From: Pictodentalium vernedei
Taxonomy: Eukaryota; Mollusca; Scaphopoda; Dentaliida; Dentaliidae
Assembly: GCA_031216915.1 (NCBI GenBank)
Contig: CM062297.1
Span: forward strand, 831,745,337 to 831,809,336
Length of the DNA: 64,000 nucleotides
Reading direction: 5' to 3'
The position numbers were made by a program, and so were the translations under genes. Below the pieces are notes generated by a model. The model was not told the origin of the DNA. It searched no databases and saw only the letters and a list, made by a program, of their open reading frames with translations. Below, in pieces: positions 43,107 through 54,119 of this stretch (position 1 is the stretch's first letter; each line of letters begins with the position of its first letter).

Positions 43107-43118
43107 ATAAGTGTCGTA

Positions 43119-44536
43119 CTTTTGGCAATGGATTGTGGGAGTTTGAGTCATAGTCATTTCACATGCGCTTCACCAGTCACGACAGCAAAACACAGCTTGA
43201 AATCCTGACCTTATAAAGCGGGAACTAAAAAGAGAAAGACACAAAAAACTGTCAACAGTACAGAACACATCGAAACAAGCGAATCAGTCTGTCGAAAATG
43301 ATATTAAAAATATAGGGAAAAATATAAGGAAAATTTCATGTAGGGTCGTTGCTCCCAGTCCCCCGTACTCCACCTTCGTTCTGATCTGTCTTCCAATGGA
43401 CTAGTAGATCCTTCACTTTCTGTATCAGACTGGTCCACCCTTTCCATGGATATTCCACAGAACCTGAAGAATATCGTATCATAGGCTTCTTAAGAAGGAG
43501 TGCCGCAAGTTGTTCATAACATTCTTACCAATTCAGTTTTCCCTATGCAGGACTGCACGTTTTAAAACCTGGAGTGAACATCTGTTCCGATAAGCCTATT
43601 AACTATTGTTAGCCACGCTATCCAACCATTTGCTCTACTCTTACTCGCTTGGAAAGCCCTACTAATTTTACCTGAAAATATCGTTTAAATTATCCCTCGT
43701 TGTTCAACACTTTCAATAGCATGGGTCTTATTGTGGCGTCAGTTTCGGTTTGCTGAAAACTGAAGCACCCAGCGGGACATGCAGTTTTAAATTGACAACC
43801 GATTAACAGCTAGTTTTGTGCCAGAGAAAAAGTGGCTGATTGTCCTTCTTGAGAACACGACGCATATCGCATTATTCTTATTCGCATTTAATACATTTTG
43901 ATAAAAACGACTTCTAAATACGCATATCAAAAATATTCTGTTTCTTTCTTCGCATCTCGTTGATAACTTGAACTGTCTCAAACGTCATTGTATGAACATC
44001 CCAATAAGGGGTGGATCTGTAGAGCCTCATCTTTGGACGCCAACTTCCCAACATCTATATTCAACCAAAGCTGTAAAAGTGCTGTATTCTGGCTTGGTTT
44101 CAGCGTTGTGTCACGAAACGTATAGAAAAATGCAGTTAAGTGTTGAGATCGAGAAGTCATGTGCTCTGTTTGTCTGTTTCTTCGCTCGAAGCGTGACAGT
44201 TTGGGATGAGCCGATCGGTAAACATGACCTGCCTTGATAATGGATTGTGTATTTTAAGACCACATTCACTCCGCCACAAATAAATTCAAATTCAAACAAA
44301 ATGTGCCTGGCAAAATAACAGAAGACAACCAATAAGCTTTTTTATTACACGTTTGTTCTATGAAATCCGGATCAACAGCAACATAAAACCATACGGAAAA
44401 TGAAAATATGTTCCGCACATATGTGCGGAATAGAAATAGTTGACGGACTATTTTTAAACAGAAGGGGAATTTCACTGGAAGTTTCTACAACTCGTGCAAC
44501 ACAATTGCAATTCCAATCCCTAGCAATAGCTGAAAT
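43119..44536. other. Host non-coding sequence
   Basis: Nothing recognised over about 1.4 kb. Confidence 0.4.
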
Positions 44537-44604
44537 CGTCCACTGAGTTCCAATGTGTTCTATGTGCCTGTAGGCACATACAACACATTGGAACTCAGGG
44601 GACG
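44537..44604. repeat. 68-bp near-perfect palindrome
   Basis: 33-base arms with two mismatches and a two-base spacer gt (core CTGAGTTCCAATGTGTT). Confidence 0.88.
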
Positions 44605-44741
44605 AAATAGTAACATGGGTTCCCTTCGCAAATTTTGTTGGCGATAACATATGTTCTTTTTGTTGATAGTTGTCACAATGAATTGGTGAGTGTCCTTCTA
44701 ATAGTTTTTTTTTTTTTTATAGACGCGAGGGCGTGTAATAA

Positions 44742-44899
44742 ACACAGAACGACACACGCGCGTGGATGCGTTAATCGATATGACACTTGTACCATCGCGG
44801 AAGGATAAAACTCGAGGCCTGTAGTCTCTCGTTTTATCCTTCCGCGATGGCACTCGTGCCATATCGATTAACCCATCCAGACGCGTATCGTTCTGTGTA
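44742..44899. repeat. Long fold-back hairpin
   Basis: About 158 bp. The outer arms acacagaacgacac / cgtatcgttctgtgt and the middle arms ttaatcgatatg / catatcgattaa surround the inner arms ccatcgcggaaggataaaac / gttttatccttccgcgatgg. The loop gcctgtagtct lies at about 44817-44827. It resembles a hairpin MITE or hairpin-RNA locus. Confidence 0.85.
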
Positions 44900-45282
44900 T
44901 GCATCAGACACAATGTGATATGTCAAATGATTGTTCCCCACCCTGAACACAGTTACCCCTCTACCTTTTTAGACTTACATACCAAACTGTCCCGCAACCT
45001 TTTATTCCAGATTCTAGTCTATGACTTTCCAGGCAGTAGCACTGATTTTCAGAACCGGGATATCCCCGTTCGCGAGATTAAACCATAGCTCCAACGGCGA
45101 TGCTGGTCTCGGAATAAATTGATATTCACTGTGATCTCATAAACTATAATATAGTCCTTCAGCTAAGCAGGCAAATATGATTAATGGGTATCAAACACCC
45201 GGGAAAATTGCCACTGTTTTTTGTTTCCAATAGAGGCCTGGATGTGGAGCATTAAAACGCATGGTAGCCGATCTGAAAAGAT
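44900..45282. other. Host non-coding sequence
   Basis: Nothing recognised. Confidence 0.35.
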
Positions 45283-45289
45283 AGCTTTG

Positions 45290-45650
45290 TTAAAAAAAAT
45301 CAATGGGAATGTCTCTACCCAGAATGTGTCGATTTGTTACTCAATGTGTGCAATAAATAAGAGAAGATACAATTTGTGGAGGTTGTCAGGCATATGCTGC
45401 ACGAGCATGGATGCAAATAAGTTTTAAAAAAACATTTCATATGACTTTAAGCATTCATGTAAGAAATGTGATGGAATGTTAAAAAACCAACTGGAAACTG
45501 TGAGCCAAAACAATAAAACTCATCAAAAATTATTTTTATAATTCTTGAGAATATGTGCTGACTCGATTTTTTTCTATCCAAAAACTAAGCATGATACACT
45601 GTCGTAGAAGAATGCCCGTGCGTGTGTGCATGGGTGTGTGGGAATTGAAC
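45290..45650 (+). repeat. Dispersed repeat, copy 1
   Basis: Homologous to 47724-48060 ('aatgggaatgtctctaccca', 'caggcatatgctgcacgagc', 'aaactgtgagcc'). The translated reading shows a decayed Cys-containing peptide (FHMALFNHSCKKFDGILKQQ in copy 2), so it may be remains of a coding segment. Confidence 0.8.
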
Positions 45651-46524
45651 CATTGGCAATACCGCCTGGCAATCAGGAGTCAAAACCACTGGACCATTGA
45701 TGGCTGGAATCTACTTTTTAGATGACGTTCTCGCGAGTACTTGGTTCACTTTCCTTACGGCAGATACGTGAATATGTGGACCGCACTGGCTTCTTTACAA
45801 CGAAGCTGCTGTGGTGTGGGTGGCCTCAGATAAAGACTGTCAAAGGACTGCGTGTGTATATTGAAGGACAATTCATGTTTTAGAAGAATTTTGAATGTTG
45901 ATTTTTTTATTCCCAGCCGTGAATCGAACCATCGGTCTGCAACTGCGCCGAGAAACAGCCCCTCGTGAAGAAATCGTAAGCACCTGGATGCTTCAGAGAA
46001 TAAGACATCATGCCTCCACAATATACTGGCAACTAAAGTAACGAGTGTTATTCGTTGCGTCGTGTGCGAAGCACCACGGGATCACGACACTGCCCGATGC
46101 AAGATGCAGCACCAATCTCTTTCCCCAGACGTTCTTATCAAACCAGGCAATACTAACTATGTCAATATAGGTCAATATATGTCATCCAAAACTCTAACAG
46201 TAAGCCATTTGAATATAACGAATAGATTAAATATTCAATAAACTGTTTGAAAAGCTGAATAGTCTTCTTGAATGGGGGAGCATTCAATACATGTGACACT
46301 TACTACCAAAGCACCGTGTCATTCAGGGTTGATCGAATTACAGTGGTCACTTGTCCGATTTCGTACAACTGACCTGGGGGAGATGACTCCAACCATTTTA
46401 AGCATTTCTTGTTCATCATCCCCCTCAGAGCTTCAAAAACGTACTTATGGGTTCGGTTAGCTCTGGTGTAGTGATTTCGCTCCATAACGGTCGATGTCGA
46501 TCCTCCAGCTAATATTTCTTAACT
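45651..46524. other. Host non-coding sequence
   Basis: No gene recognised. The plus-strand open frame at 46272-46460 has no domain. Confidence 0.4.
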
Positions 46525-47249
46525 CTATGCCGGGGCCTTGCAGTACAGCATCTTACGTAAGTTGCAAATAGTGTGGACGGTTCTGAGTCTGAGTCTGTTT
46601 TTGATTAAAGTGGGTTTCTCTAGAATTTCAGAACAGGTGGCCAGTTCCGTTGCCCGAGCAGTTAGTTGTTGGTAAGTATGCAACTTCATCCTGTTGACTT
46701 GGATATCCCTTCGCATGCAGATGTTAAAACCAGTCCATCCGGGGAAGAGAAGATTTTGGAGACACCAGTCAAGCACCAACAAGAACCTTTTTTCAAAAGC
46801 TTTATTTCGAATCATTGCTGATTCTGTCTCTTGTGTTGCCATCCTTTCCGGACTAGACCTATTGCCATTGGTGTAAAAAGGTGGACGGGTGACTTTGGGA
46901 AGATACCTCTTTTCTGTGTCCTCCTCGCGAACAGTTTGTCGGCTCTTTAGGGGCTTAGGCCAAAGTACTCTTGGCCGAATTGCAATACCATTCACGCGGT
47001 GACAAGTTCTCCACCGGCCATAGTCTCTTCTAGGATGTTGATGCTATCACACACTAAAGTTGTGGGGACACTCGAGAATAGTGCACCAGGAAGAGCGACA
47101 CCTGCGCCGGTTGATTGACGATGTTTGTTCAGACATAAAACAGTTTCATTCTCCTCGAGCTGTGAATGACTGATTGAGTGTACCAAACTATTCAGTCCTT
47201 GCAGAATCTCCGTATTTGCGGTCAATGATTTCATAGCGGCACTCAACAA
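46525..47249 (-). pseudogene. Fragment of an uncharacterised invertebrate protein family (N-terminal part)
   Basis: Two minus-strand frames meet with a frame change near 46992. The first (from about 47249) contains NTEILQGLNSL and ends NILEETMAGGELVTA. The second begins at the next codons and holds YLPKVTRPPFYTNG and WCLQNLLFPGWTGFNI, ending at a KMLYCKAPA-like block. From memory, a PGWTGFN block followed by a FDQALYAKA-like block is found in a large family of uncharacterised proteins in mollusc and coral genomes, perhaps transposon-associated. The C-terminal half is absent here. Function unknown. A fragment of the C-terminal half of the same type lies at 63650-63985. Confidence 0.5.
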
Positions 47250-47723
47250 CAGAGTCGGGAAAAGGAGGGGGTGTAGTAAACCCTAGGCCCAGAACATTGG
47301 AGGGGGAGGGGGCTTGGCCATGGAGTCCAGGATTCTTGGGTCTGGCCTGGGCCTCCAAAGTTTAGTTCCCGTGCCAGGCCTTGGCTTCCGATCCCCGAGC
47401 GAGAACCAGCAAAAAAGTTGCCCGTCGTATTGGAATACTAGTTGCCTTCACTTCACCTCTAAGACGTGTGATCCCAATATCGAATGTTTCGAACAAACCA
47501 GTTTTCCGCTGAGTTCCCTTTTCTAAGATTAGTGCTATTGCTATTGTAATCTTACCAACATTTTAGTTCTACACGACAGAATCAGTGGGTCTTACTATTA
47601 ATGCATTTCAACTAAGAACCAATAGTTCTATAGTTGCGTAGAACTAAAAATTAAGAACGGAGCTGTACCGCGAATGAAGCTCTGCACTTGACCAACGGTT
47701 GTAATTTTGGACTGCATTATTCA
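47250..47723. other. Host non-coding sequence
   Basis: Nothing recognised; it may extend the preceding pseudogene upstream. Confidence 0.35.
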
Positions 47724-48033
47724 ATGGGGAATGTGTCTACCCAGAATTTGCGGATTTGTTACTCAAAGATCAAATTTGTAGAGGTTGTCAGGCATATGCT
47801 GCACGAGCATGAATGAAAATAAGTTCTAAAGAAACATTTCATATGGCTTTATTTAACCATTCATGTAAGAAATTTGATGGAATATTAAAACAACAACTGG
47901 AAACTGTGAGCCATAACAATGAAACTCATCAAAAATTATTTTTATTATTCTTGAGAATATATGATGACTCGATTTTTTTTCTGTCCAAAATCTAAGCATG
48001 ATACACTGTCACAGAAGATAGCCCGTGCTTGTG

Positions 48034-48060
<27 letters not shown>
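47724..48060 (+). repeat. Dispersed repeat, copy 2, ending in (TG)n
   Basis: Second copy of 45290-45650, less decayed, with a 60-residue open frame at 47813-47995. A TG/CGTG microsatellite at about 48030-48076 separates it from the Penelope-like element. Confidence 0.8.
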
Positions 48061-48065
<5 letters not shown>

Positions 48066-48268
48066 TGTGTGTGTGTTTGAGGTTAAAAAATCGCACTGGC
48101 ACAGACATTTTCTATTGAAACGTTTTTTTCCTTTTAATATGCCGCCGAAAAATTGTTTTCATTTACTGAACCCTGATTTGTTTCAAACATGACAAAAAAG
48201 TACATAAAATTGGTTTAAACTAAGTGATGAGCTTAGGAACTGGTTAAACTGACTGGCACAAATTGATG

Positions 48269-50622
48269 TTATTCATTGATGGGCTTTAATTTAGTCCTTA
48301 CAAGGATGTTACGCAAGCTTTTGTTTTTCTTATAGGCGATGACAGGTCGCAGATTCAAAGGTTCATTTAATTTAGCATTGGTAAAATTGAATTCATCTTT
48401 TAACATTTTTGCTATTTCGATATTCATTTTGTTGTACGTTAAAGTGAAAGGAATGATGGACCTCCTTTCGCATTCGCCCTCTGATATGTTCATACCAAAT
48501 GGCCAGAGGGTTTGAAGCGTATTGATCCAAAAGCTTCACGTATTTTTCTAAATTCATCCGTTTCTTCTAATGTGTCTTTAATTGGTGGTTGTTCAATAGG
48601 ATGGATTTCGAAATCGTCCAAAGAATGGCCAGGAAGGTTAAAATGTTGTGCTACTGGGGCATCAGCATTATGTTTTATATCCTGTTTGTGTCTAGTAGCA
48701 CGTTCTCGGAAAGGATTTTGACTTTGACCAACATACTGTTTCCGAAAGCGCTTACATGTGATAAGGTAAATAATGTTTGGTGAATCACAATGGAGGGGGT
48801 TACGGATCTGATAATCATTTTTCGTTTCTTCGGAGGAAAATTCCTCTTTCTGATCAGGCACAAAAAGTATGCAATCTACATCGAGGCTTTTTGCAATTAA
48901 ATACCGCGCCACTACCATTCTGCAACGGTCTGTTGTGTTCAATCTTCAGTGGCTCGAAATCAGTAGTTTCAGCTGGACTTTCGAGCTTTTTCAGGGTTTG
49001 AGATTTTAAGGTACGCAAAAAGCGCAGTGAGTATCCTCTCGATCTGAGGGCGCCAAATAGAGTGGAACAAGCCTCATTGAAATTTACCTTATCACTTGAA
49101 TTGCGGTGGAAACGAATGAGTTGTGATTTGATGATACCTTTAAATGTATGCTGAGGATGAATGATTTTGTGAGCAACAATTGATGTGAATCAGTTGGTTT
49201 AAAATACACTTTACAATCTAAATGACCGGACGCCTGAAATTGCTTGCCTTTATACACGGTCACGTCGAGAAAATCAACAGAATTTTCACTGATAGTAGCT
49301 TTCAATTTAATATTTGGATCGTGATTGTTCAAAAGTTCTAAAAATTCATCAAAATCTTCTTTTGAATGTTCCCAAATAATCAAAATGTCATCTAAATACC
49401 TGAGATATACGAGAGGATGCTTTGCACATTTGCTTAAGGCATTTTCCTCCCATTCCGCTACATAAATGCTTGCAAAATTAGGACTGAATCTTTTGCAATC
49501 CATTATTTGTAGAAAATATTCTCCATTGAATTGAAAGTCATCACCTTTTAAGCAAAGATCCAAAATTTGTTCATTCGGGCGTTTCGCATCCGGATATTTT
49601 TCAAATGCATTTTTAACTGATTTAACACCTTTATCAATATCAATGTTCGTATACATACTGTCGATATCCAAAGTAGCCAGAATTGCATTTTTCGATATTT
49701 TCAATTTCGAAATTTTTGACAGGAAATCCTGTGTATTTTTTAGATAGCTCGAATGTCTATTTGCTATAGGTTTCAGATGATAATCAATTAATTCTGAGAT
49801 CGCATAAGATTCCGAATTACAATCTGATACAATTGTCCTCCCAGGTGGAGTTAAGTCATCCGTCCATGAAGAACGATCCTTGTGGATCTTTGGTAGGATA
49901 TAAAATTGTCTTGTTTGAGCACTGAGCTTAGCTGTTAAATATTTACATTGTTTTTTGGTAATGTGACCTTCGTCGAGGAGAAATTTTAAGATCTTATTGA
50001 ATTTTTCGATATTACTAGGCCAAATAAGTGAATCTATTTTCTTATAATGTTTAGTATTGCTGAGTTGTCTCATGGCTTCATTTATATAATTATCCGGAGA
50101 TAGAACAACTACCGACCCACCTTTGTCGGCTGGTTTAATTACTAATTTCTTATTTTTTCGAAGTTTCGTGAGGGCTCTCCGTTCACCAGCTGTTAAATTG
50201 TCTTTATTGGAGAGTATGTTCACGCTGAACACCTTTTGGGTGATTCGTTTGCTAGCCTCAATAATTTCGGGATCTACTTCACTATCTGGAGGTGACCAAC
50301 CAGATGATTCTGTAAAAGGAAGTTTCCGACCGCTGGAGTTTCTAAAGCGGTCTGCTAATTTCATTTGCCTAAGAAAATTACAGTTGTATGATGGTAAATT
50401 TGTTTGGTTATCAGTTTTTGGCTTTGGTGCTGGTACAAAAGTTAAACCGCTATCTAAAAGAGATTTATCTTGGGTTGTTAGGTCATTGGTGCCAGACAGG
50501 TTAACCACATTTGTTCCTAATCCCACATCTGTTAGGCGGCTGTTACCTTTGCCTCTACTTAGTTTAAATTTAGGTGGTTCAACCAGTGATCGTACATAAT
50601 ATTGGCGGTTCTCGTGGTCCAA
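48269..50622 (-). pseudogene. Penelope-type ORF2 A: reverse transcriptase plus GIY-YIG endonuclease
   Basis: ATG 50622 opens MDHENRQYYVRSL. The RT core includes LVIKPADKGGSVVVL, QFYILPKIHKDRSS, LATLDIDSMYTNI (motif A Asp) and RYLDDILIIWEHS (motif C YLDD). Relative to element B, this copy lacks 9 bases in the CPMG block (motif B' region) and 9 bases before it. A frameshift at about 49155, also present in B, moves the rest of the protein to another frame. The GIY-YIG domain (48490-48850) reads NIIYLITCKRFRKQYVG, then FRERATRHKQDI and HFNLPGHSLDDF. The last part (48269-48493), ending KTKLKPINE-like, is in a third frame. The order RT then C-terminal GIY-YIG is diagnostic of Penelope-like elements. 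Confidence 0.93.
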
Positions 50623-52044
50623 TGGATTAAATCCTGAGCAACAGCAAACTTCGCGTCATCAATTTTTGGTATAACGTTAACGTCCTTCACTTTCCGAATG
50701 GTTTCGTTGATGATGCTCAGGGTTCTCCTCTCAGCCTGAGGGAGTTTTTGCGAAAAGTTTAGTTCAGCGAAATAAATTTTTGCTGATCTAAACTTGACCC
50801 TGATATCGCTAAGCATATTCCGCAACTGCTTAACTACGAGATCAGAATTATCGTTTCGAGATTTCAGGCCAATATTTAATAATATTTTTTGGGGACTGGA
50901 CTGGCCCCTGTGCCCTTTAAACATAGAGCGGAGATGATTGAATTTGGCGCCGGGGTAACACTCCACCTGGATGTCCGGATGGTAATTTCGATCAATGCGT
51001 CCTAAATTTGAACTTCCAATCATAAGGATGTTTTTACAAACATCGGGAGGCGCCAATTCCTTTTGTCAAAATTAACTCCGCTTTTATGCCGAAACTGGGA
51101 GAATTTAGAATCAAATGAGCGGCCCGAGTTGCGGCTCGGTGATTTGACTTTCTCTGAGTACGATATACCTGGTTGAACCACACTAGAGGCAGGAGAAGGG
51201 GGAGAAGAAACAGAAGCAGGAGAGGAAACAGAAGCAGGAGAAGAAACAGAAGGAGGAGGAGGAGTTCTAGTGAGGGCACTAGGAGAACCAGAGAAGAAAG
51301 GCTGAGGAGGAGTAGGAGGTAGAGGAGCAAGACGAGGCGAGACAGCGTTACTCAATTTGCGAGCATCTTCAGTCACAATATGGACCGGAGATGTTTGCAA
51401 ATTGAGGCACTTACTCTGAGAGAAAGAAGAAGTAGAAGGAAAAGAAGAGGGAGAAGTGCTTTGCCTTGATCTTTTCTTATTTTGCTTTTCGCGTTGGGGT
51501 AGAGGGACAACACGGGCCGGAGTTTGCTCGCTCCCTCTCGTATTGTTCCTTACTCCAGACGCTGGGCGAAGTTCCGAAATGTAAGACTCATAGGCCGAAA
51601 TCGTCTTATCTGTCAACTTATTTTTAAAGTTCTTTTTAGCCCAGATCAAGGCACGCGCCGAAGCACTGTTGAAGTCTATTTTTTCGAGTCCAGGAGGTGG
51701 TCGCATAGCCAAAGTTATCTTAGACTTCAACTGGTTTAAATGTATCTTATAATGTTCAACTAAAGCATTTAACGTTTGATTGGCCCATCCCACACTAATC
51801 TGTCGAAAAACAGAAAAAATGTGTGGGGTGGGAAGAGCTGGCTTTAGAAAGCCACCTAACTCATCTACTTTCTTCTCCAGCTGTTTCGGGAAATCCCGAT
51901 TTGCCAAATGGTGCTCTAATAGCCCAATGTGGTGCAAACATTGAAGCACCTGACCAGCCTAGAATAAGCCTGGAACGATTGTTCCTGGCCAGTTCCGGAC
52001 TGGTCAACTCTCTTCCTCTGATGCATCTGCCCTTTTCTTGCCAT
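50559..52044 (-). pseudogene. Penelope ORF1 A: helical, Pro/Ser-rich and SGNH-hydrolase-like
   Basis: The likely start is ATG 52044 (MARKGQMHQRKRV). A helical region (about residues 30-120) is followed by a long Pro/Ser-rich linker (SPASVSSPASVSSPPSPASS) and a basic segment. After a frameshift near 51045 the C-terminus reads ILMIGSSNLGRI (nucleophile-Ser block), ILLNIGLKSRND, FAELNFSQKLPQAE and DLIHWTTRTANIMYDHW (His block with Asp two before). This is the block order of SGNH/GDSL-type hydrolases. It overlaps the ORF2 start by about 63 bases in another frame. Element B shows the same protein without the frameshift at the junction, so the fusion is real. The role in retrotransposition is unknown; CR1-type LINEs also carry esterase ORF1s. 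Confidence 0.85.
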
Positions 52045-52185
52045 TGTTAAAGAAAGTAGCTGAATTAAGTATAAATAAAATATAAAAGTGATGAAAAAAA
52101 TAAAATTGGAAAATTAGATATTACCTATTAAAGAAGATACCTGGATTGGTTGCAGTCTTCAGCAAAGGTAGAAAATAATCCGTCT

Positions 52186-52226
52186 GTCTCGACGCGTTTC
52201 GCTTGGTTTGGCTTTTTCAAAGAGAC
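52186..52226 (-). ncRNA. Degenerate hammerhead-like ribozyme motif (element A)
   Basis: On the minus strand GTCTC ... GAGAC can form stem I around TTGAAAA (decayed CTGANGA core) and GCGAAACGCGTC, with the cleavage-type GTC. The core has at least two mismatches, so activity is unlikely. The element B copy is closer to consensus. Confidence 0.4.
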
Positions 52227-52445
52227 TTTGAGGAAGATGATTCCAACTTTGGGAGGGCATGCATGGTATATATCCATATGTGGCCTGGGGGTGTTTTTCA
52301 CAGCTCAGTACATAATTAAACTCGGTAACAAGCTGACAAATGTCACTCATCTAATTAATTCTTTTCAATCTGAGATGTCCCTAGTTTGTTTTTCACAACT
52401 CAGTTTGTGTCGTCCAAACAAATTAGATGAAGCCCTATTGATTGG
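52227..52445. other. Non-coding sequence upstream of Penelope A
   Basis: No element recognised. 'cacaactcagtt' occurs twice (about 52300 and 52395). Confidence 0.4.
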
Positions 52446-52446
52446 C

Positions 52447-52550
52447 TCTTATCAAGAAGACGCATGGAATTGGTAGACTTTCCTACCTTTCTGCAACATA
52501 TACAAGAAACCACCAAACATTAGGCAAGGATTGAAACAAGCTTGTCTGGC
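52447..52550 (+). repeat. Direct repeat flanking the LINE, left copy
   Basis: 'cttatcaagaagacgcatgg' to 'aacaagcttgtctggc', matched at 57381-57510. The left copy lacks about 25 bases present in the right one. Confidence 0.85.
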
Positions 52551-52846
52551 CATTCAGCGATTGACAGTCGTACTGATCGGACGTGTCTGTGAAAGCTCCT
52601 GACTGAACACATCTCACACCTTGGATATTAACAAAGCCTATTGTTCTCTGTACCACTTCTGTGCACACTAGTGTAATTTTGTAAGTGTTTATCTTTAACT
52701 CTATCTATTTTCTGTCTGCTTTTCTCTGTTAAAACTAAAAACGAATATTTAAGTCAATACAATTTAAGTCAATACAATTAAATTAAAATCTTTAATAACT
52801 TAAAAAATAAAATTTAGAATTTTAGAATTATTTACAAATAAAAATA

Positions 52847-54051
52847 ATGGATAAACAAAGTCAAGCTCAGTTAAACAGTTCTGCCTTTAATTCTGGTAGT
52901 CTGAGCAACAGTGGAAATTCCACTAATACTGATATGACATCGATGATGTCGATGATGTCTGGCTTCCAGAAAGAAACAGCCAGATTAAATGACACCATAG
53001 AGGGTTTGCGGTCAGAGCTTCAAACCAAGAAGCGGCTGGCAGATAAAGAAAAGGCTGATTTGAGAAGGGAATTGGAAAAGGCAATTCTGAAAGCCAAACC
53101 AGGTAAGGAGGACCATGCTCCTCCAGTTCCTGATTTACCATGTATTGACGCTGCTACAGAAATGAGAAGACCTGCGTCCGCCGGCTCACTGCCGGGGATA
53201 TCTGAAATAGATTCAGATCTTATTACCCCCAGTGGGGTGGTCACAACAGGAAATGGGGACTCTGTTAACGCAACAGAGTCTACATCACCGGAAATGGTGA
53301 ATGTGACAGCTAGCCCAACCGATAGAGCGACGTACGCCGATAAAGTAAAAACCAAAACGCCCCCTATGGTGACCAATAAAACCAACAAGACACAGGGCCA
53401 CCCGCAACCAAACCCCTGTGTCGTAATCACACGCGTCCACCCCAAAACGGAAAACAACTCGATTGATAAAGCCCTCCAGGATGCTCGTGGGAGAGACTAA
53501 TCTCCAAAGCCACGGGTAACCATACATGGAAAATAAAAGTAAAATGCCCTAATAGAGCAACGAAATTAAATCTGATAAGCAAAGGGGTAATTATTAATGG
53601 CAAAAAATACGAAACCGAGGAATATCGTCTTCTTCCGCAACCCGTTCAGTGTCGCATGTGTCAGAAATTTGGGCACTTGTCACACAAATGCAACAGGGAG
53701 CAACGAAGTATGAAATGCGGTGACAAACACATCGCGAAGGCATGTAGTGCTAAAACTCTGAAATGCCCGAATTGCGGTGGTCAACACCCCAGCAACTACC
53801 GGGGTTGTAGCCACCTCAAAAAAGTTAAAACAAACATCCAGCTTAAAGCTCTAAATGTAAGTAATGTCGAGAACTCATCTTCCCCTTATTCCACGTGTAC
53901 TCTAATGGCTGGCTCTATTTTCAGCATAATGAAGAAACACTTGGACACCAGTCTTTCGGACGTTTGCAAAGAGATTAGTAAAACAGCATCTAAGTTATAT
54001 AATACTCAAATAACTCACACGCTATTAGAAGCGGCCGTCAACAGAATATAA
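52847..54051 (+). pseudogene. LINE ORF1 (gag-like, zinc knuckles), one frameshift
   Basis: ATG 52847 opens MDKQSQAQLNSSAFNSGSLS. A Ser/Asn/Met-rich stretch is followed by a coiled coil (about residues 45-90, KKRLADKEKADLRRELEKAI). A linker follows, then a stop/frameshift near 53495. In the new frame come an RNA-binding domain, CRMCQKFGHLSHKC (CCHC knuckle) and CPNCGGQHPSNYRGC (second knuckle). TAA at 54049. The arrangement is typical of Jockey-clade ORF1 nucleic-acid chaperones. The middle knuckle lost a Cys (MKCGDKHIAKAC). Confidence 0.9.
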
Positions 54052-54119
54052 TTATGTAACAATATTACAAATAGTAATTAAACTTAAATAAACTTAGTAC
54101 AGTTATTCCTAAACCATTC

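Larger units (their letters stand above)
48070..52240 (-). mobile_element. Penelope-like retroelement A
   Basis: Minus orientation. The 3' end is shared with element B from 'gaggttaaaaaatcgcactg'. The 5' region is shared down to 'tcgacgcgtttcgctt', and the two remain closely similar over 4.1 kb. It holds ORF1 (SGNH-like) and ORF2 (RT plus GIY-YIG). A hammerhead-like motif sits near the 5' end at 52186-52226. Confidence 0.9.
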
